This document shows positions 1-8,460 of a stretch of 43,771 nucleotides of DNA, in pieces. Source of the DNA: JAIOTH01 sp964486685 (GTDB lineage Bacteria > Patescibacteriota > Patescibacteriia > UBA1558 > S5-K13); the NCBI GenBank assembly GCA_964486685.1, contig CAZAOE010000008.1, positions 1 to 43,771 on the forward strand. The letters are read 5' to 3'. The notes beneath the pieces were generated by a model. It did not search any database, was not told where the DNA came from, and saw only the letters and a list, made by a program, of their open reading frames with translations. Positions within the stretch are counted from its first letter, which is position 1. Every line of letters begins with the position of its first letter. The translations under genes were made by a program, and so were the position numbers.

Positions 1-406
1 ATATTTTTGCTATTAACTAAATAATATATTATTAAAATAAGTTAAGCTAAGTTTAGAATTTATATTTATTCATTCTTCAACAAATAATACTTATTTTATT
101 TTTCGAACGGAACGAGGGTCATAAAAAGTCTGAACGAAGTGAAGATCTTTTATGACCGAGTGAGTGAGAAAAGAATGAATACCCCGTCAGCTTGCTGCGG
201 GGTTAAGGTGCGACCGAATGGGAGCTCCGAATCAGAGTCCAGAGCTTGCTCTGGGGTTTGATACCATTCATTAGATAAAAAACCATAAAGGTGGAAAATG
301 CTATTTTATAGTTTAGATAATGATAAGAGTATGCTTATCCACCACGGGTTACATTATAAAGCCTTTTTATTTTGCTAATTTTTAAAAAAATTGTATAATA
401 AAGGGT
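1..406. other. gene-free left edge with several palindromes
   Basis: I see no convincing gene here. The stretch holds at least three hairpin-forming palindromes. One has arms GGTCATAAAAAG / CTTTTATGACC at 117-157. One is almost fully paired at 181-203, with ACCCCG / CGGGGT outside and CAGC / GCTG inside. One is CCAGAGC-tt-GCTCTGG at 239-254. They resemble the palindromes found elsewhere in the window beside or inside genes. The right end carries the promoter of the first gene. Confidence 0.6.
372..399 (+). promoter_or_regulatory. promoter of DUF4012 gene, near-leaderless
   Basis: TATAAT at 394-399 ends 7 bases before the ATG at 407. A weak -35 (TTGCTA, 372-377) lies 16 bases upstream. The predicted transcript start falls on or next to the start codon. 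Confidence 0.6.
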
Positions 407-3370
407 ATGAGAAAAACTAATCAGAAAAAGAAAAAACTTCCTCTTAAGAAAAGGAAGAAATCTTTGCTTAGAAAAACAAGGACAACTAAAAAGAAAAAAA
501 CTACTCGCAAGAGGGGTCGGCCTAAAAATATTGGTCGTCTTAAGAAGAAAACTACTCGCAAAAAAATTAGACCAAAGAAAACCAAAAAGACAGCTAAAAA
601 TAAAAAGGTGTCCACGATTAATTTTGTGATAGAAAAAAAAGACGAGTTTTTAATAGATTCTTCTGATGATACACCGGTAATTAATTTCCAACCAGATTTT
701 TTAACTGACAAAACAGATCTGGACGAACTTTTAAATGAAGTAGAAATTGATGATCAAAATTCAATTTTAATTAAAAATCCTTCCAGTACTTCTCAAACAG
801 AACCGGTTTTAAATAATTTTTCTATTGCAGAGAAAAAAGATGGATTAGATAGATTAATTCAGGAAGATTATGTCTTTACGGAAAAGAGTATTAAAGACGC
901 CACTTACAATTTAAAATTAAAAGAAAATCAGATTAAAATTAGCAAAAGCCAGAGCATTCCTCTTAAATCTAAGCATGTGGTTAATTTAAGAAACCATCAG
1001 CCAAAGGCGAAGGATAAAGAAAAACTAGAATTAAAATTTGATATGCCTAGAAAAAAAACCGTGGCAAACGTTTCTTCCCTATACTTAAAAGAATTATTAT
1101 ATTTAAGTTCAAAAACAAAGTTTTTTAAATTAACTCATTTTTTCGGTGAGGGCTTTGTTAATTTTATAACTTATATTTTCCAAGGCATTTTTTTGGCCTT
1201 TAATATTTTAATAAATTTTTTATTTTCTATATTTTTAAATATTAATAATTTGGGGAAGAAAATTATAAAATTTTTAACTGAAGATTTTAAACAGGAAAAA
1301 AATAAATCCCCACACTTTCAGAAAAGTGGTGGGGATAAAGAAATAAAAGTTTCCCCAAGTTTTCAAAAATCAAAAATTTTATTTGTTTTTAGTCCCGCTC
1401 TTTTATTTAATAAAAGTACTTTTAAAAATTCAACAAGAGTTTTTGGTTTTATAATTGTTTGTTTTTTAGTTATTTCATCAATTAAGGCCCTATCAATAGT
1501 TGGCCAAGTTGATGCTAAAAAGGGTGAAGTTTTGGGTATTTCAGAAATGGCTTTTGGGGATTTTCAAGACGGTTTAGAATCTATGGCTAATTCAGATTTT
1601 CAAAAAGCCCAGACAAGTTTTTCAGAGGCCAATCAAAAATTTTTAGCAGCCGAAGCAATTATTTCAGAATATAATAATTTATTTTTAGAAATTTTGAAAT
1701 TAATACCTCAAGAAGGCAAAAAATTAGATAATGGAATTAAGTTATTAAATGCTGGGCGTCTTTTGTCAAAATCAGCTCAAGAAATGAGTGCAGTTTTAAA
1801 ACAACAGGAAAAAGAAATTCCCTTAACTGATAGAATTAAATTAATATCTAATAACTTAACTCAAGCCAGAACTAGCATGGAAAGAGCTGCTGATTATATT
1901 TCAAAAGTTGATTTTAAAGACCTGCCTCAAGATTATCAAGAAGATTTTGTAAAAATAAAAGAAAACTTTCCTCTCTTAATTAAGGGTTTAAGTAAATTAG
2001 ATTTATTTTTTGAGGTGGTTTTAGATATATTGGGAGATAAAATACCCCAAAGATATTTATTAATATTTCAAAACAATCACGAGTTAAGACCAACGGGCGG
2101 ATTTATGGGTAGTATGGCTTTAGTAGACATTAAAAATGGAGAATTAATTAATGTAGAAGTTCCTGTTGGAGGACCATATGATTTGCAAGCCGGTTTTCAC
2201 GAAAATATTATTGCCCCTAAGCAGTTTTGGAGCATAAATCCAAATTTGAATTTTTGGGATACAAATTTATTTTTACATTTTCCGTCTTCAGCTGAATTAA
2301 TGTTAAAATATTATGAAAAGTCGGGTGGTCCCACGGTTGATGGTTTAATCGCTATTAATGGTAATGTAATGGTAGAATTTTTAAAAATTATTGGTCCAAT
2401 TTATTTGGCAGACAGGGACTTGGAAATAAATTCAGATAATTTTATGATGGAGGTGCAAAAAATTGTGGAGATTACTGATAAAGGAGACCAACCCAAGGCC
2501 ATTATAGGAGAATTGTTTTCTCAAGTTTTAGATATTATATTTAAGGATAAAAGTTTAGATTATTTGTCGGCCTTAAATATTTTTAATAATTCTGTTATGT
2601 CTAAAGATATTCAAATGTATTTTACAAATTCAGCACTGCAAGGAAGGGTTGATGCTTATGGTTGGAGTGGAGCCATAATTGATACTAGTAAAGATTATTT
2701 AGCAGTTGTAAATACTAATATTGGCGGAAGCAAAACAGATGAATTTATAAAACAAGACATAATTCACGATGTAGAATTTTTATCAAATGGAAAAATTATT
2801 GATACAGTTAAAATTAAAAGAACATATCTTCCTGAAGCAGATAATTTTTTTAGTGAATATCAGAATAGAGATTATTTAGCAGTATATGTTCCTCAAAGTA
2901 GTAAATTATTAGGGGCGAGTGGTTTTGAAGAAGAGCTAGATGATGAATATATGCGTCCAGTTTCTGGATCTCAAGAAGACCAGGATATTTTAGAAATACA
3001 GGGTCGATATTTTATTGATGAAGTTTCGGGAGCTAGGGTTCATAATGAATTTAATAAAACAGTTTTTAGTGGTTGGCAATATTTACAGCCCGGGGAGCAA
3101 AAAGAAATTATTATTCGTTATGAATTACCATTTACTTTAAATGTTAATAATGAAATATCTTTATTAGATAAGTTTTTTCAGATGGGAAAAAATATAAATA
3201 CAGATACTTATACTATTGCTTATGATAAACAGTCGGGAATTATTTCAGAATTAGAAACAAATTATACTTGGTCAGAAGATTTGAATTTAATTTGGAGTAA
3301 TTTAGAAAATGCTAATCAAAGCTACTTATTTAATAAAAATATTATTAAGGGTTTAATATTAAAAAAATAA
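407..3370 (+). CDS. DUF4012 domain membrane protein with Lys/Arg-rich N-terminus
   Basis: A 987-residue envelope protein of unknown function. Residues 1-67 are extremely rich in Lys and Arg and contain an AT-hook-like core, RGRPK, at about 36-40. A hydrophobic stretch lies near 250-285 and a clear membrane helix near 345-365, followed by a helical region. The DUF4012 part then begins near residue 550, with its hallmark NNHELRPTGGFMGS. DUF4012 proteins are common in Candidate Phyla Radiation genomes and are thought to act at the cell surface, with the C-terminal part outside; no reaction is established. The basic tail should be cytoplasmic and could bind nucleic acid or acidic lipid (inference). 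A palindrome at 1306-1336 is translated in frame as part of a low-complexity segment (about residues 300-310). The next gene starts 4 bases after the stop, so the two are likely cotranscribed. Confidence 0.85.
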   Translation: MRKTNQKKKKLPLKKRKKSLLRKTRTTKKKKTTRKRGRPKNIGRLKKKTTRKKIRPKKTKKTAKNKKVSTINFVIEKKDEFLIDSSDDTPVINFQPDFLTDKTDLDELLNEVEIDDQNSILIKNPSSTSQTEPVLNNFSIAEKKDGLDRLIQEDYVFTEKSIKDATYNLKLKENQIKISKSQSIPLKSKHVVNLRNHQPKAKDKEKLELKFDMPRKKTVANVSSLYLKELLYLSSKTKFFKLTHFFGEGFVNFITYIFQGIFLAFNILINFLFSIFLNINNLGKKIIKFLTEDFKQEKNKSPHFQKSGGDKEIKVSPSFQKSKILFVFSPALLFNKSTFKNSTRVFGFIIVCFLVISSIKALSIVGQVDAKKGEVLGISEMAFGDFQDGLESMANSDFQKAQTSFSEANQKFLAAEAIISEYNNLFLEILKLIPQEGKKLDNGIKLLNAGRLLSKSAQEMSAVLKQQEKEIPLTDRIKLISNNLTQARTSMERAADYISKVDFKDLPQDYQEDFVKIKENFPLLIKGLSKLDLFFEVVLDILGDKIPQRYLLIFQNNHELRPTGGFMGSMALVDIKNGELINVEVPVGGPYDLQAGFHENIIAPKQFWSINPNLNFWDTNLFLHFPSSAELMLKYYEKSGGPTVDGLIAINGNVMVEFLKIIGPIYLADRDLEINSDNFMMEVQKIVEITDKGDQPKAIIGELFSQVLDIIFKDKSLDYLSALNIFNNSVMSKDIQMYFTNSALQGRVDAYGWSGAIIDTSKDYLAVVNTNIGGSKTDEFIKQDIIHDVEFLSNGKIIDTVKIKRTYLPEADNFFSEYQNRDYLAVYVPQSSKLLGASGFEEELDDEYMRPVSGSQEDQDILEIQGRYFIDEVSGARVHNEFNKTVFSGWQYLQPGEQKEIIIRYELPFTLNVNNEISLLDKFFQMGKNINTDTYTIAYDKQSGIISELETNYTWSEDLNLIWSNLENANQSYLFNKNIIKGLILKK
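1306..1336. repeat. in-frame palindrome inside the DUF4012 gene
   Basis: An imperfect inverted repeat with arms ATCCCCACACTTTC and GAAAAGTGGTGGGGAT. It closely resembles the hairpin at 12397-12424 (ATCCCTACACTT / AAGTGTGGGGAT), so the same element family occurs once inside a gene and once as a terminator-like hairpin. Confidence 0.65.
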
Positions 3371-3374
3371 ATTT

Positions 3375-4028
3375 ATGGAGAGAGATTTTTCTATCAAAGA
3401 AGCCATTGGTTTTGGTTGGGAAACCGTTAAAAATAATTTGAAGTTTTTTTTACTTTTTAGTTTATTAGTTATTATTTTTTCCACTTTACCGGTTTTAGCA
3501 GAGGAATTTGCCAAAAAGGCGGATGGTAGAAATATGTATATGCTGTTTAAAATTTTATATTGGGTTTTTACTCTGCTGTCTATTTTTATTTCTTTAGGAG
3601 CTGTTAAGATAGCTTTAAAATTTGTAAATAAAGAAAAAGCAGAAATAGCAGATTTATTTTCTCAATATAATGTATTTATAAATTATTTTATAGGTACGAT
3701 TATGTATTCAGTAGTTGTTTTGGTGGGCACTTTTCTTTTAATAATTCCAGGAATAATTTGGAGTATTAAGTTTCGTTATTTTGGTTATTTAATAGTTGAA
3801 GAAAATTTAAAACCCCTAGCTGCTTTTAAAAAAAGTGCAAAAATCACCCAGGGTGTGAAATGGCAACTCTTAGGATTTAATTTTATTTTAGTTTTGATAT
3901 CTTTGTTGGGATTTATAGCTTTGCTCATTGGAAGTTTTATCACTATCCCCCTAGTACTTTTAGCGGAAGTATTTGTTTATAAAAAATTAAAAGAAAAGAT
4001 TTCAACAACAAATGCCATAACTATTTAA
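3375..4028 (+). CDS. multi-spanning membrane protein, unknown function
   Basis: A 217-residue protein with about five or six hydrophobic helices and short loops. It begins with a soluble segment containing FGWETVKNNLKFF, a pattern typical of small integral membrane proteins of the DUF975 / glycerophosphodiester-phosphodiesterase-membrane-domain kind. The loop with KPLAAFKKSAKITQG between helices fits that family, where conserved A-x-K-S-x-x-L/I-x-x-G motifs occur. No catalytic residues are visible. It follows the DUF4012 gene by 4 bases and ends at a strong terminator, so the two form a transcription unit. A role in the envelope is inferred from the neighbours only. Confidence 0.7.
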   Translation: MERDFSIKEAIGFGWETVKNNLKFFLLFSLLVIIFSTLPVLAEEFAKKADGRNMYMLFKILYWVFTLLSIFISLGAVKIALKFVNKEKAEIADLFSQYNVFINYFIGTIMYSVVVLVGTFLLIIPGIIWSIKFRYFGYLIVEENLKPLAAFKKSAKITQGVKWQLLGFNFILVLISLLGFIALLIGSFITIPLVLLAEVFVYKKLKEKISTTNAITI

Positions 4029-4040
4029 TTTAAAATAAAA

Positions 4041-4075
4041 AAGGTCCTTATTATTTAAAATAAGGACTTTTTTTG
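4041..4075 (+). terminator. intrinsic terminator after the DUF4012 operon
   Basis: A nine-pair stem (AGGTCCTTA / TAAGGACTT with one G-U pair) closes a ten-base loop and is followed by a run of seven or more T. It ends 14 bases before the murJ promoter element. Confidence 0.85.
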
Positions 4076-4088
4076 TTTAAAGACAGAT

Positions 4089-4096
4089 GTTATAAT
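4089..4096 (+). promoter_or_regulatory. extended -10 promoter of murJ
   Basis: A perfect extended -10, TG-T-TATAAT, runs from 4088 to 4096. It ends 9 bases before the ATG at 4106, leaving a leader of three bases or less. No good -35 is visible, as expected for an extended -10 promoter. Confidence 0.65.
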
Positions 4097-4105
4097 ATCA
4101 TTATT

Positions 4106-5695
4106 ATGATTAAAAAGTTATTAAGAAAATTAAGTACTACTATTGTTGGCGGAGCAATTTTAATTGGTTTTTTTACTATATTTAGTAAGGTGCTGGGTTT
4201 AGTCAGGGATAGAATGTTAGCTTCTTTTTTTGGTGCTGGACAGATTTTAGATTCTTATTTTGCTTCTTTTAGAATTCCAGATTTAATTTTTAATACTTTA
4301 GTTTTGGGAGCATTAGCTTCTGCTTTTGTGCCGGTTTTTACTAAATTAAATCAAAAAGATAAACCGCGGGCCATTAAAGTTTCTAATTCGATTTTAAATA
4401 TTATTAGTTTGGGATTAGCAGTTATAGCTGTGATATTTATTATCAAGGCAGATTTTTTTGTGCGAATTTTATTTTCGGGTTTTAATGAATTCCAATTTAA
4501 ACTCACTGCTCAATTAACCAGAATAATGTTATTAAGCATTGTTATTTTTGGCATTAGTAATGTGATGAGTAGTTTATTAAATTCTTATAAATCTTATTTT
4601 AGCTATAGTATTGCTCCTTTAATGTATAATATTGGAATTATTATTGGAATAATATTTTCTAAATTTTATGGATGTGTTTATTTGGCTTGGGGGGTTGTTT
4701 TGGGGGCCTTTTTACATTTGATTATTCAGCTTTGGGCAGTTTTAAAAAGTGGATGGAAATATCAGCCAATCTTAAATTTTAAGGATAAGTATGTTAAAAA
4801 GATATTTAAATTAATGATTCCCAGAACCTTTGGTTTAGCAGTTAATCAAATTAATCAATTAGTCATTACCATGATTGCCTCTGGTTTGGCCATCGGCAGT
4901 ATTTCGGTTTTTTATTTTGGGATTAATTTACAGTCAGTGGTAGTTAGTATTTTTGGTATATCAATTGCTATTGCTATTTTTCCAGTTTTGTCAGAACAAG
5001 CCAATAACCAGCAAGAATTTATTCATTATTTAGTCAATAAAATAAAAAAAGTGATTTTTTTAGTTATACCTATTTCGGTTTTGATTATTTTATTAAGAGC
5101 CCAAATAGTCAGGGTGGTTTTGGGTACGGGTAGTTTTGATTGGCAAGACACATATTATACGGCTCAAGTTTTGGGCTATTTTGCCTGCTCTTTAGTTTTT
5201 CAATGTTTAATTCCCATCATTGCCCGAGCTTTTTATGCTTTAGAAGATACCAAAACGCCGGTTATTACTAGTGTGATTAGTTTTTTGATTAATATCTGCT
5301 TGGCTTTAGTTTTAAGTAAGTCCATGGGTATTGAGGGTCTGGCCATTGCTTTTTCTGTCAGCAATATTATCAATTTAAGTTTATTATTTATAATTTTGCA
5401 TAAAAGGTTTTTCCATATGAAAGGATATAAATGGAGCAGTTTTATTATGAAGATTATTGCCAGTTCTTTGATAATGGGTGGAGTAGTATATATTGCCAGG
5501 TATTTGTTATCATTAGGGGTTAATATGAATACTTTTATGGGCATATTATTACAATTAATATTTTCTTTTTTATTGGGCGTTATTGTTTATTTTATATGCA
5601 GTGTTATTATGAAGATTCCAGAATCAGATTTAATTAAAAAATACTATCATAAATTAGAAGTTTATTTATTAAGTAAGATTAATAATTCAAATTGA
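4106..5695 (+). CDS. murJ: lipid II flippase MurJ (MviN family)
   Basis: A 529-residue polytopic membrane protein of the MOP superfamily that moves the peptidoglycan precursor lipid II across the inner membrane. The N-terminal stretch GFFTIFSKVLGLVRDRMLAS is the typical MviN/MurJ start, with the conserved Arg pair LVRDR. A following segment, YFASFRIPDLIFNTL, matches the family, as does A-x-x-A-F-V-P-V-F. About 14 hydrophobic segments fit the usual topology and length (500-530). I place the start at the ATG at 4106. An upstream TTG at 4073 lies inside the preceding terminator and the promoter separates the two. It stands alone as a transcription unit and complements mraY, murG and ftsW further along. 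Confidence 0.92.
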   Translation: MIKKLLRKLSTTIVGGAILIGFFTIFSKVLGLVRDRMLASFFGAGQILDSYFASFRIPDLIFNTLVLGALASAFVPVFTKLNQKDKPRAIKVSNSILNIISLGLAVIAVIFIIKADFFVRILFSGFNEFQFKLTAQLTRIMLLSIVIFGISNVMSSLLNSYKSYFSYSIAPLMYNIGIIIGIIFSKFYGCVYLAWGVVLGAFLHLIIQLWAVLKSGWKYQPILNFKDKYVKKIFKLMIPRTFGLAVNQINQLVITMIASGLAIGSISVFYFGINLQSVVVSIFGISIAIAIFPVLSEQANNQQEFIHYLVNKIKKVIFLVIPISVLIILLRAQIVRVVLGTGSFDWQDTYYTAQVLGYFACSLVFQCLIPIIARAFYALEDTKTPVITSVISFLINICLALVLSKSMGIEGLAIAFSVSNIINLSLLFIILHKRFFHMKGYKWSSFIMKIIASSLIMGGVVYIARYLLSLGVNMNTFMGILLQLIFSFLLGVIVYFICSVIMKIPESDLIKKYYHKLEVYLLSKINNSN

Positions 5696-5861
5696 TTTTT
5701 AAAAAATAGAAATTTACAATTATCAATTTCCAATTTAAAATTTAAATTAAAATTTCAATTACTCAATTACCAATTCTCATTTAAATTCTAATTGAAAATT
5801 TCAAATTGATTATTGGTAATTTATTGTAAATTGAAAATTTCAAATTGAAAATTAGATTTAT
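5696..5861. repeat. AT-rich intergenic repeat tract
   Basis: A tract of alternating words such as CAATTTAAAATT, CCAATTATCAATT and TTGAAAATT on both strands. The same words recur at 11300-11400, 24390-24540, 30235-30530 and 33455-33670. No gene is visible. Confidence 0.6.
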
Positions 5862-5978
5862 ATGAATAACAATATCAGAAATTTTTGCATCATTGCACAC
5901 ATTGACCACCCCGCACTAATTTTATTCGCTACGCTTCATAAAATAATGCGGGGCAAGCAAGGGTTTTTAAAAACTTAA
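5862..5978 (+). pseudogene. orphan 5' end of lepA read into a palindrome
   Basis: Bases 5862-5909 encode MNNNIRNFCIIAHIDH, identical in protein to the first 16 residues of lepA at 5984. About eight of the 48 bases differ, all silently at third positions. The reading frame then runs into a palindrome (5909-5953) and stops at 5976-5978, six bases before the real lepA ATG. It is a 38-codon open frame. It could be only a scar, or it could act as an upstream reading frame for lepA. The reading GGC AAG after the palindrome resembles the next LepA codons (Gly-Lys), as though the palindrome had split an older copy. Confidence 0.8.
5909..5953. repeat. palindromic element at the lepA 5' end
   Basis: Arms CCCCGCACTAATTTTAT (5909-5925) and ATAAAATAATGCGGGG (5938-5953) enclose the loop TCGCTACGCTTC. 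It sits exactly where the orphan lepA fragment stops matching lepA. Confidence 0.8.
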
Positions 5979-5983
5979 ATTAT

Positions 5984-7822
5984 ATGAATAACAATATTAG
6001 AAACTTTTGCATTATTGCGCATATTGATCATGGGAAGTCAACTTTAGCTGACCGTTTTTTGGAATTAACTCATACTATATCGAATAGAGACATGAAAGAA
6101 CAAGTCTTAGATACCATGGACCTGGAAAGAGAAAAGGGGATTACTATTAAATTACAGCCCGTTAGAATGAAATACAATTATTCTAATCAAGAATATATTT
6201 TAAATTTAATAGATACACCAGGACATATGGATTTTGCCTATGAAGTTTCTCGTTCCATTGCTTGCGTGGAAGGCGCTTTATTAGTTGTTGATGCTAGCCA
6301 AGGGGTGCAGGCCCAGACCTTAGTTAATTTAAGAGTTGCCCAAGAATATAATTTAAAAATAATTCCAGTTTTGAATAAAATTGATTTAGCCACAGCAGAC
6401 ATAGCTAAAGTCAAGCATGAAATTATTAGTTTATTAAATTGTGCAGAATCAGAAATTTTAGAAGTTTCTGCTAAAACTGGCCAAGGAGTTGATAAATTAT
6501 TAGCTGAAATAGTAAAAAATATTCCCAGTCCTTTAATTAAAACCGAAAATAATCAGGCCTTAATTTTTGATTCAGTTTATGATGAATATCGGGGCATTAT
6601 TTCTTATGTTAGAGTTTTTAATGGCAGTTTTAAAAGAGGAGATAAAATTAAGTTTTTGAGAACAAGACAAGATAGTGAAATTTTAGAAGTTGGTTATTTA
6701 AAAATTAGCCGAGAAAAAAGTGAAGAAATAAAAGCCGGAGAAATTGCTTATATTATTAGCAATGAAAAAGATTTAAGTAGCGTTAGGGTGGGAGACACAA
6801 TTGCCTTGAGTTCTCAAAAAACTGAGGCCCTACCAGGATATAAAATAGTTAAGCCGATGGTTTTTGCGGGAGTATATTCCCAGGGCGGAGATCGTTACGA
6901 AGAATTAAGAGAGGCCGTAGAAAAATTAAAATTAAACGATTCATCTTTGGAAACAGAACCAGAATCTTCTTCAGTTTTTGGTTTTGGGTTTAGGTGTGGT
7001 TTTTTGGGCCTTTTACATTTAGATATATTTTTACAAAGATTGAAAAGAGAATATGATTTGGATTTAGTGGTTACCATCCCTTCGGTAGCTTATCGTGCAT
7101 ATTTGAAAAAGGGGAGCGTTAAAAAATATATGAAAAATAAGAAAATGGAGGTTTTTTCTGACTCTGGTCAGGATTATGTTATTTTAACTAAACCAGCAGA
7201 ATATGATCCGCAATTTATTGAAAAAATGGAAGAGCCTATTGTGAAGATGGATATTGTAAGCCCAGGACAATATATGAGTCCAGTAATGAGTTTATCTGAA
7301 AAAAGAAGAGGGAATTATTTAAATACTGAATATTTAGATAATGATTTAGTGGTTTTAAAATATAAAATTCCTTTAGCTCCTATTTTAGTTGATTTTTATG
7401 ATAGTTTGAAAAGTATTAGTCGGGGCTATGCTTCTCTTAATTATGAATTTTTAAAATATCAACCAGTGGACTTAATTAGATTGGATATTTATATTGCCGA
7501 GGAATTAATTGAACCCTTGGCTAGTTTTGTTTATCGAGACGAGGCCTATAATATTGCTAAATCAATTGTTAAAAGATTGAAGGACACGGTTCCTAAACAG
7601 CAATTTGTGGTTAAAATCCAAGCTGCGATTGGCTCTAAAATTATTGCTGCGGAAAGATTAAGCGCTTTACGTAAAGACGTTACTGCCAAACTTTATGGTG
7701 GAGATGTGAGCCGAAAGAAAAAATTATTAGCCAAACAAAAAAAGGGTAAAAAAAGAATGCAGGCCCTGGGCAGGGTTGCATTACCTCAAGATGCTTATTT
7801 ATCAGTTTTAAAACGCGATTAG
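5984..7822 (+). CDS. lepA: elongation factor 4 (LepA) GTPase
   Basis: A 612-residue translational GTPase that acts on the ribosome, where it is thought to reposition or rescue stalled elongation complexes. The G domain shows G1 AHIDHGKST (12-20), G3 DTPGH (77-81) and G4 NKID (131-134). The LepA-specific C-terminus is present, ending KKGKKRMQALGRVALPQDAY followed by LSVLKRD. Length is the normal value for LepA (about 600). The start is fixed by the conserved RNFCIIAHIDHGKST immediately after Met-Asn-Asn-Asn. The 5' end is preceded by a broken second copy of itself plus a palindrome, so this intact end may have been acquired secondarily. The stop overlaps, tail to tail, the stop of the small minus-strand gene that follows. 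Confidence 0.97.
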   Translation: MNNNIRNFCIIAHIDHGKSTLADRFLELTHTISNRDMKEQVLDTMDLEREKGITIKLQPVRMKYNYSNQEYILNLIDTPGHMDFAYEVSRSIACVEGALLVVDASQGVQAQTLVNLRVAQEYNLKIIPVLNKIDLATADIAKVKHEIISLLNCAESEILEVSAKTGQGVDKLLAEIVKNIPSPLIKTENNQALIFDSVYDEYRGIISYVRVFNGSFKRGDKIKFLRTRQDSEILEVGYLKISREKSEEIKAGEIAYIISNEKDLSSVRVGDTIALSSQKTEALPGYKIVKPMVFAGVYSQGGDRYEELREAVEKLKLNDSSLETEPESSSVFGFGFRCGFLGLLHLDIFLQRLKREYDLDLVVTIPSVAYRAYLKKGSVKKYMKNKKMEVFSDSGQDYVILTKPAEYDPQFIEKMEEPIVKMDIVSPGQYMSPVMSLSEKRRGNYLNTEYLDNDLVVLKYKIPLAPILVDFYDSLKSISRGYASLNYEFLKYQPVDLIRLDIYIAEELIEPLASFVYRDEAYNIAKSIVKRLKDTVPKQQFVVKIQAAIGSKIIAAERLSALRKDVTAKLYGGDVSRKKKLLAKQKKGKKRMQALGRVALPQDAYLSVLKRD

Positions 7823-7914
7823 GTAAATAAAGGCCACATTGTCCAAGCTACCATGCTGATAGCTATAAAGATAGCTAAAATAGCCCAAATAATTTTAATA
7901 GTTTTTCTTTTCAT
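7819..7914 (-). CDS. 31-residue single-span membrane protein
   Basis: A short frame reading MKRKTIKIIWAILAIFIAIS then MVAWTMWPLFT. It has a basic N-terminus (Lys-Arg-Lys) followed by one hydrophobic helix with three Trp residues, which is how a real tiny membrane protein looks. It fills the space between lepA and the next gene exactly: its stop overlaps the lepA stop by a few bases and its ATG abuts the ATG of the 7915 gene (CATATG). Similar small K-R-K-T-x-K-I-I-W proteins are, to my recollection, widespread in Parcubacteria; I could not check this. Function unknown. Confidence 0.6.
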   Translation of the reverse strand: MKRKTIKIIWAILAIFIAISMVAWTMWPLFT

Positions 7915-8391
7915 ATGTTACATTTTAACAAATATTTAAAAAAGAATGAAGAGATTGCAAAAATTATTTATTCTTCTAAATTTATTTTGTATTTAAAATT
8001 CCTTTTTTCTTTCTTAATTTTTTGTGGACCATTCTTTTTTATGTTTCCAATTTTGAGTTTAGGGGCAAGAGGAATTTTTCTGTCTTTATTAATTTTATCT
8101 TTAGCCATAGTTTTGGGTCTTAAATCTTATTTTCACTGGTCTTATAATTGTATTTTACTTGGTAATCAGAAAATTTATAGATTTTATTATAAGGGCCTGT
8201 TTAAAAAAACAGTAGAAGAATTTAATTTACAAAGCATTGATGAGGTTTCTATTGAATATCACAATGTATTTTTACGAATGCTTAAAGTCGGAGATTTAAT
8301 TATTTTTTTAAAAAACGATAAATATATTGATTTAAATAATGTTTATGGTGTTAAGAAGCTGAAGAATAAAATTTGGGAGATAAGTAGTTAA
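7915..8391 (+). CDS. small membrane protein with PH-like (DUF304-type) domain
   Basis: A 158-residue protein with two adjacent membrane helices at about 24-45 and 52-68. A C-terminal soluble region of short beta strands follows (ILLGNQKIYRFYYKGLFKK, then SIDEVSIEYHNVFLRMLKVG). Two helices followed by a strand-rich domain with Y-x-x-G-L-F and a basic cluster is the layout of bacterial PH-like (YdbT/DUF304) proteins. The reaction or ligand is unknown. The ATG shares the palindrome CATATG with the divergent small gene, so both starts are face to face with no gap. I see no Shine-Dalgarno site. Confidence 0.65.
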   Translation: MLHFNKYLKKNEEIAKIIYSSKFILYLKFLFSFLIFCGPFFFMFPILSLGARGIFLSLLILSLAIVLGLKSYFHWSYNCILLGNQKIYRFYYKGLFKKTVEEFNLQSIDEVSIEYHNVFLRMLKVGDLIIFLKNDKYIDLNNVYGVKKLKNKIWEISS

Positions 8392-8399
8392 TAAGAAAA

Positions 8400-8428
8400 T
8401 TGACAAAGAGAGTGTAATGACGTAGATT
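8400..8428 (+). promoter_or_regulatory. promoter of the 8461 gene
   Basis: A perfect -35, TTGACA (8400-8405), is separated by 17 bases from a moderate -10, TAGATT (8423-8428). Predicted leader is about 26 bases and includes a Shine-Dalgarno site. Confidence 0.6.
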
Positions 8429-8460
8429 AAGAATATAGAAAAAATAAAATGGAGGATACG

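Noticed and set aside
421..711. Minus-strand frame rich in Phe and Leu
   Set aside because: Antisense image of the Lys-rich N-terminus of the DUF4012 protein.
4073..4105. TTG start 33 bases upstream for murJ
   Set aside because: It lies in the T run of the preceding terminator and the extended -10 box lies between it and the ATG.
5696..5861. AT-rich inverted words as a specific regulatory RNA
   Set aside because: The same words are scattered in many gaps, so they look like low-complexity repeats and not a site-specific signal.
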